This document shows, piece after piece, positions 1 to 5,242 of a DNA stretch of 5,539 nt (its first letter is position 1; each line of letters opens with the position of its first letter). The translations under genes were made by a program, and so were the position numbers. Below the pieces are notes generated by a model. That model was not told the DNA's origin, made no database searches, and was given only the letters and a program-made list of their open reading frames with translations. The DNA lies in contig DOWI01000012.1 of NCBI GenBank assembly GCA_003519645.1, positions 306-5,844 on the forward strand. The letters run 5' to 3'. This DNA is from Oscillospiraceae bacterium (GTDB lineage Bacteria > Bacillota_A > Clostridia > Oscillospirales > Acutalibacteraceae).

Positions 1-964
1 GGCTGTCGGAAACAGCCGGTTGGGTTGCCAGCACCTCGGCGACACGTCCCGCTGAGGTGTATGCTTTTGTGAAAGTAATCACCAGGTTAGAAACCACCAT
101 GAGTGCAAGCAAAATCATGTTTACATAGTTGATAAATGCGATTACCTCACCGGTTGACATCCCACCGGCATTCACCCGAATTCCTCCAAACCAGACAATC
201 GCAACAATTGCAGCGTTCATAATCAGCTGGGTTGCGGGGTTGAGAAGGGCAGACAGGACACCCGCCCCAAGCGAGGCTTGGGTATGATGGTCAACCGAAG
301 CGGAAAATCGCTTTTGCTCCTGTTTGGTTCTTGTAAAGGCGCGTATGACTCTGACGCCCGACAAGTTTTCACGCAGAATCAATGTCAGCTTATCCAATCG
401 ATTCTGAACCGTGCGATGCAGGCGAACCGTAAGCCTCATAACCAGGATAATTACAATTAGAAAGAGGGGAATGGCAGCAATCACCACCAGCGAAAGCCCG
501 GGGTCGATGGTCAGCGCCATTATGATACCGCCGATACATAGAAAGGGTGCGCGGACCACCAGCCTCAGCAGCATTGCCACCGCATATTGAAGCTGTTGCG
601 TATCCACTGTGACACGATTGATGAGAGAGGGGATGCCCAACCGGTCAATTTGAGTGTGGGACAAACGGTTAATACGCTCAAAAACGGCGTTTCTGAGAAC
701 GGTGCCAAACCCCTGTGATGCCACCGAAGCCATGTACTGGCAGACCAGCGAGCAGCCCAGCCCAACAGTGACAATCAACAGCATGACAGCGCCCATACCC
801 AATACATAACCCGCATCGCCGCGAGCCGCTCCTTTGTCGATGACATTTGCCATTACCAGCGGCAGAAATAGTTCCAGCACCGCTTCGATAAACTTAAACA
901 GCGGAGCCATGATACAGTGCTTGGTGTAGGGCTTTAGATAGCCAAGGATAACCGATAGTCGCAC
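1..964 (-). CDS. ABC exporter subunit, transmembrane-domain part (partial, 3' end beyond window)
   Basis: Reading the minus strand from 964 gives an open frame of 321 codons that runs off the left edge. It has the layout of the membrane domain of a type I ABC exporter (half-transporter of the multidrug/lipid class). Hydrophobic segments lie at about residues 20-40, 54-78, 128-152, 157-178, 244-263 and 280-299. The hallmark stretch ENLSGVRVIRAF is at 199-210, and the linker that normally precedes the ATPase domain (SAGRVAEVLATQP) is at 304-316. Walker A, signature and Walker B motifs are therefore expected just outside the window. I chose the GTG at 964 because GGGAGG lies 8 nt upstream on that strand; the first in-frame ATG (910) would remove 18 residues and has no such site. 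Such genes often come as adjacent heterodimer pairs, but the partner is not visible. The exported substrate is unknown. It is divergent from the AraC-type regulator. Confidence 0.9.
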   Translation of the reverse strand, partial: MRLSVILGYLKPYTKHCIMAPLFKFIEAVLELFLPLVMANVIDKGAARGDAGYVLGMGAVMLLIVTVGLGCSLVCQYMASVASQGFGTVLRNAVFERINRLSHTQIDRLGIPSLINRVTVDTQQLQYAVAMLLRLVVRAPFLCIGGIIMALTIDPGLSLVVIAAIPLFLIVIILVMRLTVRLHRTVQNRLDKLTLILRENLSGVRVIRAFTRTKQEQKRFSASVDHHTQASLGAGVLSALLNPATQLIMNAAIVAIVWFGGIRVNAGGMSTGEVIAFINYVNMILLALMVVSNLVITFTKAYTSAGRVAEVLATQPAVSDS

Positions 965-972
965 AAAAAGAG

Positions 973-978
973 CCTCCC
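973..978 (-). promoter_or_regulatory. Ribosome binding site deciding the GTG start of the ABC exporter
   Basis: On the minus strand this reads GGGAGG and sits 8 nt before the GTG at 964-962. This near-ideal Shine-Dalgarno supports a GTG start rather than the internal ATG at 910-908. Confidence 0.75.
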
Positions 979-997
979 TGATAATGAATCTTGATCT

Positions 998-1026
998 ATG
1001 GTAGCATTCGGAGAATTCTTTTGCAA
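998..1026 (-). promoter_or_regulatory. Possible promoter of the ABC exporter gene
   Basis: On the minus strand TTGCAA (1026-1021) and TACCAT (1003-998) are separated by 17 bp. Each box matches the sigma-A consensus in 4 of 6 positions, and the pair lies 34 bp upstream of the GTG start. The spacing is ideal but the boxes are mediocre, so this is only a candidate. Confidence 0.35.
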
Positions 1027-1087
1027 CATTTATCGAGATTGTTTTGCAGAAATCATCTACTAAACAAGGATGAATTTGATTTTGTGT

Positions 1088-1116
1088 TTGACATAATTAC
1101 AAACAAACTTTATACT
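1088..1116 (+). promoter_or_regulatory. Sigma-A promoter of the AraC-family regulator
   Basis: A perfect -35 box TTGACA (1088-1093) and a -10 box TATACT (1111-1116, 5 of 6) are separated by exactly 17 bp. Transcription would begin near 1122-1124, giving a leader of about 60 nt before the regulator start at 1183. The boxes are strong enough for basal expression without an activator. An imperfect dyad TTTGT-N17-ACAAA (1081-1107) overlaps the -35 box, but its interior matches poorly. Confidence 0.78.
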
Positions 1117-1148
1117 AATTACTAAGGTTATACCGCAGGGTTGCCGCT

Positions 1149-1169
1149 ATGCAAGTAGTGGTCAGATAA
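1149..1169 (+). other. Possible six-codon leader ORF ahead of the regulator
   Basis: ATG at 1149 opens a short frame reading MQVVVR then TAA. AGGG (1137-1140) lies 8 nt upstream, a workable Shine-Dalgarno spacing, and the ORF falls inside the predicted leader transcript, ending 13 nt before the regulator start. ORFs this short arise easily by chance, and no attenuator-like hairpin was seen alongside it. Confidence 0.2.
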
Positions 1170-1182
1170 TGGGGGATTCTCT

Positions 1183-2058
1183 ATGGTTCTTCGAGATAAA
1201 ATGGGCTCGGTCCTGTTGACATTGGATGATCACTATATTGACAGTACATATCGTGTGGCAGCGCATATCCATCACAAACTAGAATTGTCCTGTGTTGTGG
1301 AAGGAACCGGTAGATATCAAATCGACGACCGTGTTTATAATCTGCAGCGCGGTGATATTATTATTCTCAATAACTGCGAGTCCCATGCCCTTCTGATGGA
1401 AGAAAATGAAACGCTGCATCATTTAGTGATACATTTTGATCCTTCATTTATCTGGAACTCGCTTTCCAACGATATTGATTACAATTTCTTACTGATATTT
1501 TTCGAACGGGGTCCTAATTTCTCCAACAAGCTTGATCGGGAGAATCCTGCGACAGCCCGGATCTTCTCCCTAATTCTTGATATCCAGCAAGAACTGCAAT
1601 CAAGAAAGCTATGCTATGAGCTGATTGTGAAAATTAAGCTGCAGACAATTTTCACTGAAATTATCCGCAACTATGATTATATCGAACACGGCAAAGTTGT
1701 AAAACCATTGTCAGGAAACGAAATAGAATATCTCAATGCTGTAATCAGCTATATAAACAGTAATCTTGACAAGGACCTCAGGCTGTCCGAGCTTGCCGAT
1801 ATTGTGCATGTCAGCCCGAGCTATTTTTCCACGCTGTTCAAACGATTCAACGGCGTGTCTCCGATTGAATATATTGTGCATAAACGTGTACAGAGGGCGA
1901 TTGAGCTGATCAAAACTACGTCAATGAATTTGACCGAAATTGCCATGGCATGCGGCTTTAACAACGGCACCAATTTCTATAAGGCATTTAAAAAGGTGAC
2001 GGGACGGACTCCTTCTTTCTATCGGCGCTCTGCTGAGAATACATCGAGTGTAAAATAG
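1183..2058 (+). CDS. AraC-family transcriptional regulator with N-terminal cupin domain
   Basis: A 291-residue protein with the two-part layout typical of AraC regulators of sugar use, and of normal length. Residues about 15-90 form a cupin-like ligand domain: the stretch from the histidines H28, H30 and H31 through VVEGTGRYQIDD, then LQRGDIIILNNCESHAL at 54-70. Residues about 183-283 form the paired helix-turn-helix DNA-binding domain. Helix-turn-helix 1 is near 201-222 (LSELADIVHVSPSYFSTLFK) and helix-turn-helix 2 near 250-271 (LTEIAMACGFNNGTNFYKAF), followed by the family-typical TGRTPSFYR. The ATG at 1183 is favoured by GGGGG at 1171-1175, 7 nt upstream; M7 is a weaker alternative. It lies 125 bp upstream of, and co-directional with, the sugar cassette, so it is probably a sugar-responsive activator of those genes. 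That role is inferred from position. The gene is visibly more A/T-rich than the cassette that follows. Confidence 0.95.
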   Translation: MVLRDKMGSVLLTLDDHYIDSTYRVAAHIHHKLELSCVVEGTGRYQIDDRVYNLQRGDIIILNNCESHALLMEENETLHHLVIHFDPSFIWNSLSNDIDYNFLLIFFERGPNFSNKLDRENPATARIFSLILDIQQELQSRKLCYELIVKIKLQTIFTEIIRNYDYIEHGKVVKPLSGNEIEYLNAVISYINSNLDKDLRLSELADIVHVSPSYFSTLFKRFNGVSPIEYIVHKRVQRAIELIKTTSMNLTEIAMACGFNNGTNFYKAFKKVTGRTPSFYRRSAENTSSVK

Positions 2059-2080
2059 TTTAGTAAATCCGCAAGGATAG

Positions 2081-2111
2081 TTGCTGTTAAATAAGAAAAA
2101 GAATGTATAAT
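2081..2111 (+). promoter_or_regulatory. Probable activator-dependent promoter of the sugar cassette
   Basis: A perfect -10 box TATAAT (2106-2111) lies in the gap after the regulator gene. The best -35 candidate, TTGCTG (2081-2086), matches only 3 of 6 positions and has a long 19-bp spacer. A good -10 with a poor -35 is typical of promoters that need an activator, which fits the AraC-type protein encoded just upstream. No terminator separates the two genes, so read-through from the regulator promoter is also possible. Confidence 0.5.
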
Positions 2112-2151
2112 GGTTTATGATGAGTTTAAAATACAACATAACATACAGTGA

Positions 2152-2169
2152 ATATTTATCATTAAATAT
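2152..2169 (+). repeat. AT-only perfect inverted repeat directly before the ribosome binding site
   Basis: ATATTTA and TAAATAT form a perfect 7-bp dyad around a TCAT loop and end one base before the GGAGG site of the TIM-barrel gene. In RNA it could form a weak hairpin next to the ribosome binding site; in DNA it could be an operator. It is entirely A/T in its arms, so chance in this AT-rich gap is a real alternative. Confidence 0.4.
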
Positions 2170-2174
2170 GGAGG
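2170..2174 (+). promoter_or_regulatory. Ribosome binding site deciding the start of the TIM-barrel gene
   Basis: GGAGG ends 9 nt before the ATG at 2184. It abuts the in-frame TTG at 2175 with no spacer, which rules out the longer reading MFFMKL and fixes the start as MKLSVL. Confidence 0.85.
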
Positions 2175-2183
2175 TTGTTTTTT

Positions 2184-3149
2184 ATGAAATTGAGCGTTTT
2201 GACGGTGCCGCTTCAAGGTATGGCAGCCGAGGAGGCATTCTCTTATTTAAGCAAGCTCGGGGTCGAACAGGTTGAAATCGGCACAGGCGGCTATACAAAT
2301 GAGAACCACCTAAAGCCATCGGTATATCTAAATGACCAGGCAAAAATTGATGCGTTCAAGGCAATGATGGAGCGGCTGAATCTCGGAATCAGCGCCCTAT
2401 CCTGCCATGGCAATCCGGTACATCCAAATAAGGAGCTGGCGGAAGGATACCACAATGTTTTTGTTGATACCTGCCGTCTTGCACAAAAGCTGGGTGTAGA
2501 TACCATTGTGACCTTCTCGGGCTGCCCCGGCGACTGCGCCGAGTCCAAGCGCCCCAACTGGGTTACCTGTGCATGGCCCAATGATTACGGCGAAATTCTT
2601 GATTGGCAGTGGAACGAGGTGCTGATTCCTTACTGGAAAAAGGCGGCGGAAATCGCAGAGTCTTACGGCGTCAAAAAGATTGCTTTTGAGCTGCATCCGG
2701 GCTTCTGCGTTTATAATCCCATGACATTGCTCCGCCTGCGTGAGGCGGTGGGGGATATCATCGGCGCGAACTTTGATCCCAGCCACCTGATTTGGCAGGG
2801 GATTGATCCGGTTGCGGCTCTGCGGGAGCTTAAGGGTGCGGTCTATCATTTCCATGCAAAGGATACCCGAATCGATAAATATAACACTGCAGTAAACGGC
2901 GTTCTCGATACACGTTCATTTGAAAACATGAACGATAGAAGCTGGGTTTTCAGAACCATCGGGTACGGCTCTGACACCATGTTGTGGAAGGATATGATCT
3001 CCACATTACGCCAGATCGGTTATGACGGTGCTGTCAGCATTGAACATGAAGATGGGTTGATGTCGCCGCGGGAAGGACTCGAAAAAGCAGTTACATTTTT
3101 GAAGGATATCCTGATTTTCGAACAGCCGGGCACCATGTGGTGGTCCTGA
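2184..3149 (+). CDS. Xylose-isomerase-like TIM-barrel sugar epimerase/isomerase
   Basis: A 321-residue cytoplasmic protein of the AP-endonuclease-2/xylose-isomerase-like TIM-barrel family (IolE, YcjR and relatives), usually annotated as sugar phosphate isomerase/epimerase. The probable divalent-metal ligands of this fold are present: E169 in AFELHPGF, D198 in NFDPSHLIW, H224 in HFHAKD and E287 in SIEHED. Subfamily landmarks are SGCPGDCAE (112-120), PNWVTCAWP (124-132), RSWVFRTIGYG (252-262) and the C-terminal PGTMWWS. It begins the cassette and is followed after 73 nt by a Gfo/Idh dehydrogenase. In that setting related proteins act on keto-sugars: E. coli YcjR epimerises 3-keto-glucosides at C4, and related TIM-barrel subunits of C-glycoside deglycosidases cleave 3-oxo-C-glycosides. 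Metal-dependent chemistry on a keto-sugar is therefore the best inference. The exact reaction and substrate are unknown, and a phosphorylated substrate is not indicated by the sequence. Confidence 0.93.
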   Translation: MKLSVLTVPLQGMAAEEAFSYLSKLGVEQVEIGTGGYTNENHLKPSVYLNDQAKIDAFKAMMERLNLGISALSCHGNPVHPNKELAEGYHNVFVDTCRLAQKLGVDTIVTFSGCPGDCAESKRPNWVTCAWPNDYGEILDWQWNEVLIPYWKKAAEIAESYGVKKIAFELHPGFCVYNPMTLLRLREAVGDIIGANFDPSHLIWQGIDPVAALRELKGAVYHFHAKDTRIDKYNTAVNGVLDTRSFENMNDRSWVFRTIGYGSDTMLWKDMISTLRQIGYDGAVSIEHEDGLMSPREGLEKAVTFLKDILIFEQPGTMWWS

Positions 3150-3168
3150 ATCAAAAGTTAACTACCTG

Positions 3169-3181
3169 CGGCTGGAAGCCG
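3169..3181 (+). other. Small intergenic hairpin between the TIM-barrel and dehydrogenase genes
   Basis: CGGCT and AGCCG form a perfect 5-bp stem around a GGA loop, 19 nt after the epimerase stop. No T-run follows, so it is not an intrinsic terminator. It could mark an RNA processing or stabilising site within the operon transcript, or be chance. Confidence 0.25.
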
Positions 3182-3222
3182 AAGGCAATAATTCTCTTAT
3201 CCAGAAAGGCATGATTTAATAA

Positions 3223-4287
3223 ATGAAGCAGTATAAAGCCGCGATTGTCGGATACGGCGGTATGGGACGTTGGCACAAAACCGGTATTTGCAAAACAGAA
3301 CGGGTTTCAATCACTGGCGTTTACGATATCAATCCCGAACGTATGAAACAAGCTCAGGAAGACGGTATCACAAAAGCGTACTCCTCCTATGAGGATCTAA
3401 TTGGTGACAAGGAAATAGATATTGTTATTGTCGCCACCCCCAACAACTTTCACCTGGAGCTTGCATGCCGAGCGATGGAGGCGGGCAAGCTGGTGGTTTG
3501 TGAAAAGCCGGTCACCATGACAAGTGACGAGCTGCAGGAGCTGATGGACTGTGCAGCCAAAACCGGCAGTAAGTTTACAATTCATCAAAACCGGCGGGCT
3601 GACCCGGACTATCTTGAGATGCGCGATGCAGTCGAAAAAGGCTTGCTGGGTGACGTGTTTGAAATAGAATCCCGGGTTACCGGTTCACGGGGTATTCCTG
3701 AGGGCTGGCGACAGTATGCTGTTGCAGGCGGCGGTATGATGCTGGATTGGGGCGTGCATCTGATTGACCAGATGGTTATGATGATGAGTCCTAAAAAAGT
3801 TACCGATGTATACTGCGAATTGTATCATGTTAATTATAAGGAATGCGATGACGGCTTTAAGATGATCATGCATTTTGAGCAGGGACCTTCGGTTACAATT
3901 GAGGTTGGAACCAGTCATTTTCTCTCTGCACCCCGCTGGCTTGTCTTTGGTAACCGCGGCGCTCTGACCATTCCCACATGGGACTGCAACGGGCGGATTG
4001 TCCGTGCCAAGGAACACGAGGTCACATGGGAAGAGGAAATCATTTATACCAAGGCAGGTCCCACCAAAACCATGGCGCCCCGTGCCAAGGATACCATTGA
4101 GGAGATTGAACTGGACGGAGACCTGTGGAAGCCCGACTTTGATATATTTTATCGCAACCTTGCAGACTTTCTGGATGGCACTGCCGAACTAAGGGTCAAG
4201 CCGGAGGAGGCGATGCGGGTTATGAAGATTATGGAAGCTGCCTTTGAATCCGACCGAACCCGATCGGTCATAAAATGTGAAATATAA
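3223..4287 (+). CDS. Gfo/Idh/MocA-family NAD(P)-dependent sugar dehydrogenase
   Basis: A 354-residue oxidoreductase, the usual length for this family. Residues 5-120 form the Rossmann domain: the dinucleotide-binding glycine motif G10-Y-G12-G-M-G15, an acidic D35 after the second strand (VYDINPER) that would favour NAD, ATPNNFH at 71-77 and the family-defining E94-K95-P96. The C-terminal domain carries GGGMMLDWGVHLID (169-182), with D175 and H179 at the usual catalytic positions. Members oxidise a sugar or cyclitol hydroxyl to a ketone or do the reverse; ThuB and YcjS relatives oxidise C3 of glycosides. Substrate here is unknown. The start is preceded by AGAAAGG (3203-3209), a mediocre site 13 nt away; the ATG at 3211 between them stops after two codons. 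This gene is followed only 15 nt later by the ThuA-family gene, so the two are almost certainly co-transcribed. The preceding TIM-barrel protein may use its product. Confidence 0.96.
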   Translation: MKQYKAAIVGYGGMGRWHKTGICKTERVSITGVYDINPERMKQAQEDGITKAYSSYEDLIGDKEIDIVIVATPNNFHLELACRAMEAGKLVVCEKPVTMTSDELQELMDCAAKTGSKFTIHQNRRADPDYLEMRDAVEKGLLGDVFEIESRVTGSRGIPEGWRQYAVAGGGMMLDWGVHLIDQMVMMMSPKKVTDVYCELYHVNYKECDDGFKMIMHFEQGPSVTIEVGTSHFLSAPRWLVFGNRGALTIPTWDCNGRIVRAKEHEVTWEEEIIYTKAGPTKTMAPRAKDTIEEIELDGDLWKPDFDIFYRNLADFLDGTAELRVKPEEAMRVMKIMEAAFESDRTRSVIKCEI

Positions 4288-4293
4288 AGAGGG
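4286..4293 (+). promoter_or_regulatory. Ribosome binding site deciding the start of the ThuA-family gene
   Basis: The purine run AAAGAGGG lies 9 nt before the ATG at 4303 and only 3 nt before an in-frame TTG at 4297. The spacing favours the ATG, so the protein starts MIRVTV. The site overlaps the end of the dehydrogenase gene. Confidence 0.8.
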
Positions 4294-4302
4294 TCATTGA
4301 CA

Positions 4303-5049
4303 ATGATTCGTGTAACTGTATGGAACGAAAATATCCACGATCGTGAAATGGATGAAGTCAAGGCGATTTATCCCAGAGGAATACACGGAGCGATTGCCGG
4401 CTTTTTGAATGGCATGGATGGGATCGAGGCCAAAACCGCGACCTTGGACCAGCCTGATTGCGGACTGCCTGATGAGGTGCTGGATAACACCGACGTACTG
4501 ATCTGGTGGGGACATATGGCGCACGGCGATGTACCCGATGTCCTGGCACAAAGCATCAGGGAGCGTGTGAATAAAGGCATGGGCTTTATTGCCCTGCACT
4601 CGGCACACTTTGCAAAGCCCTTTAAATTGCTTATGGGAACCAGCTGCTCGCTGCGTTGGCGTGAAGGCGATTATGAGCGGGTATGGTGCGTTGATCCGGG
4701 GCATCCGATTGCCGAGGGGGTTCCTGCCTGCTTTGATCTAGAGTGTGAGGAAATGTACGGGGAGTTCTTCGATATCCCCCAGCCTGAAAGCTTGGTATTC
4801 AGCGGATGGTTCCGGGGCGGAGAGCTGTTCCGCTCGGGCTGCTGCTGGACAAGAGGTTTGGGCCATGTGTTTTATTTTCAGCCGGGGCATGAAACCAACC
4901 CTACATATCATAATCCCCATATACAGAAAATCTTAGGAAATGCGGTGCGCTGGGCGGCTCCCCGCAACCGCCGCACCACGCTTGATTGTCCCCATCACCC
5001 TCCGGTGGAAGAAATGGTGCGACAGGGCAAGGATATTGGTTGGTATTGA
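4303..5049 (+). CDS. ThuA-family (trehalose-utilization-like) protein
   Basis: A 248-residue protein of the ThuA family, which has a class I glutamine-amidotransferase-like fold. Family-typical stretches follow in order: VTVWNEN (4-10), VLIWWGHMAHGDV (65-77), GMGFIALHSAHFAKPFKLLMGT (92-113), VDPGHPIAEG (130-139), EEMYGEFFDIPQPE (149-162), ELFRSGCCWTRG (174-185), FQPGHET (192-198), TYHNPHI (201-207) and NAVRWAAP (213-220). H71, H74, H99, H102, H196 and E197 are candidates for a polar or metal-binding active site. The amidotransferase nucleophile position carries H-S rather than cysteine (ALHSAH), so glutaminase activity is not expected. In rhizobia ThuA works with the Gfo/Idh dehydrogenase ThuB in trehalose and related disaccharide catabolism; the tight spacing after a Gfo/Idh gene here repeats that pairing. 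The exact reaction is inferred only as processing of a keto-sugar. There is no signal peptide, so it is cytoplasmic. A strong terminator follows its stop. Confidence 0.94.
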   Translation: MIRVTVWNENIHDREMDEVKAIYPRGIHGAIAGFLNGMDGIEAKTATLDQPDCGLPDEVLDNTDVLIWWGHMAHGDVPDVLAQSIRERVNKGMGFIALHSAHFAKPFKLLMGTSCSLRWREGDYERVWCVDPGHPIAEGVPACFDLECEEMYGEFFDIPQPESLVFSGWFRGGELFRSGCCWTRGLGHVFYFQPGHETNPTYHNPHIQKILGNAVRWAAPRNRRTTLDCPHHPPVEEMVRQGKDIGWY

Positions 5050-5057
5050 ATTCATTC

Positions 5058-5106
5058 AACGGGGCTGACGCACAATGAAAAAGTTGTGCGTCAGCCCTGT
5101 TTTGTA
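5058..5106 (+). terminator. Strong intrinsic terminator of the sugar cassette
   Basis: A perfect 14-bp stem GGGCTGACGCACAA / TTGTGCGTCAGCCC (5062-5075 and 5084-5097) closes an 8-nt loop TGAAAAAG. It extends to about 18 bp with AACG/TGTT including one G-U pair, and TGTTTTGT follows. It begins 9 bp after the ThuA-family stop codon. Confidence 0.9.
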
Positions 5107-5127
5107 CCGGTCGTTTAATGATAAATG

Positions 5128-5161
5128 CGGGCAGATTCCATATCCGCCCGTTTTATATTTT
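5128..5161 (+). terminator. Second intrinsic terminator between the cassette and polA
   Basis: CGGGCAGAT (5128-5136) and ATCCGCCCG (5142-5150) pair around a TCCAT loop with a single A-C mismatch. TTTTATATTTT follows directly. It lies about 30 bp beyond the first terminator and would catch any read-through before the polA promoter. Confidence 0.8.
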
Positions 5162-5193
5162 CGCATTTCCCCCGTAAAACCATAATTTTGTTT

Positions 5194-5218
5194 TTATACT
5201 ATTTGTGTTATACTATTT
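5194..5218 (+). repeat. Tandem 11-bp direct repeat in the polA promoter region
   Basis: TTATACTATTT occurs at 5194-5204 and again at 5208-5218, separated by GTG (period 14 bp). Each copy contains a potential -10 box TATACT; only the second is preceded by an extended -10 TG. Confidence 0.6.
5206..5214 (+). promoter_or_regulatory. Extended -10 promoter of polA
   Basis: TGTTATACT is an extended -10 element (TGn plus TATACT), 28 bp upstream of the polA start. No good -35 is seen; TTTTGT at 5186-5191 has 17-bp spacing but matches poorly. The extended -10 would compensate. The duplicated copy upstream (5195-5200) has no recognisable -35. Confidence 0.55.
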
Positions 5219-5242
5219 AAAGATTTATTAAGGGGGATTTTC

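Noticed and set aside
278..460. Plus-strand 60-codon open frame in the exporter region
   Set aside because: Opposite to the exporter transmembrane domain, which is continuous and motif-bearing across this stretch.
1081..1107. 27-bp dyad TTTGT-N17-ACAAA over the regulator -35 box as an operator
   Set aside because: Only about 8 of 13 position pairs match, mostly in the outer five; too weak to call without comparative data.
2175..2183. TTG start giving the longer TIM-barrel protein MFFMKL
   Set aside because: The TTG directly abuts GGAGG with no spacer, whereas the ATG at 2184 has ideal 9-nt spacing.
2397..2855. 152-codon minus-strand open frame inside the TIM-barrel gene
   Set aside because: Wholly antisense to a gene with clear family motifs; its translation shows no recognisable domain.
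3169..3181. Intergenic hairpin as a terminator after the TIM-barrel gene
   Set aside because: The stem is only 5 bp and no T-run follows, so it would not terminate transcription.
4297..4302. TTG start adding two residues to the ThuA-family protein
   Set aside because: Only 3 nt from the ribosome site; the ATG at 4303 has 9-nt spacing and matches the family start.
4294..4704. 136-codon minus-strand open frame inside the ThuA-family gene
   Set aside because: Antisense shadow of a well-supported gene, with no recognisable motif of its own.
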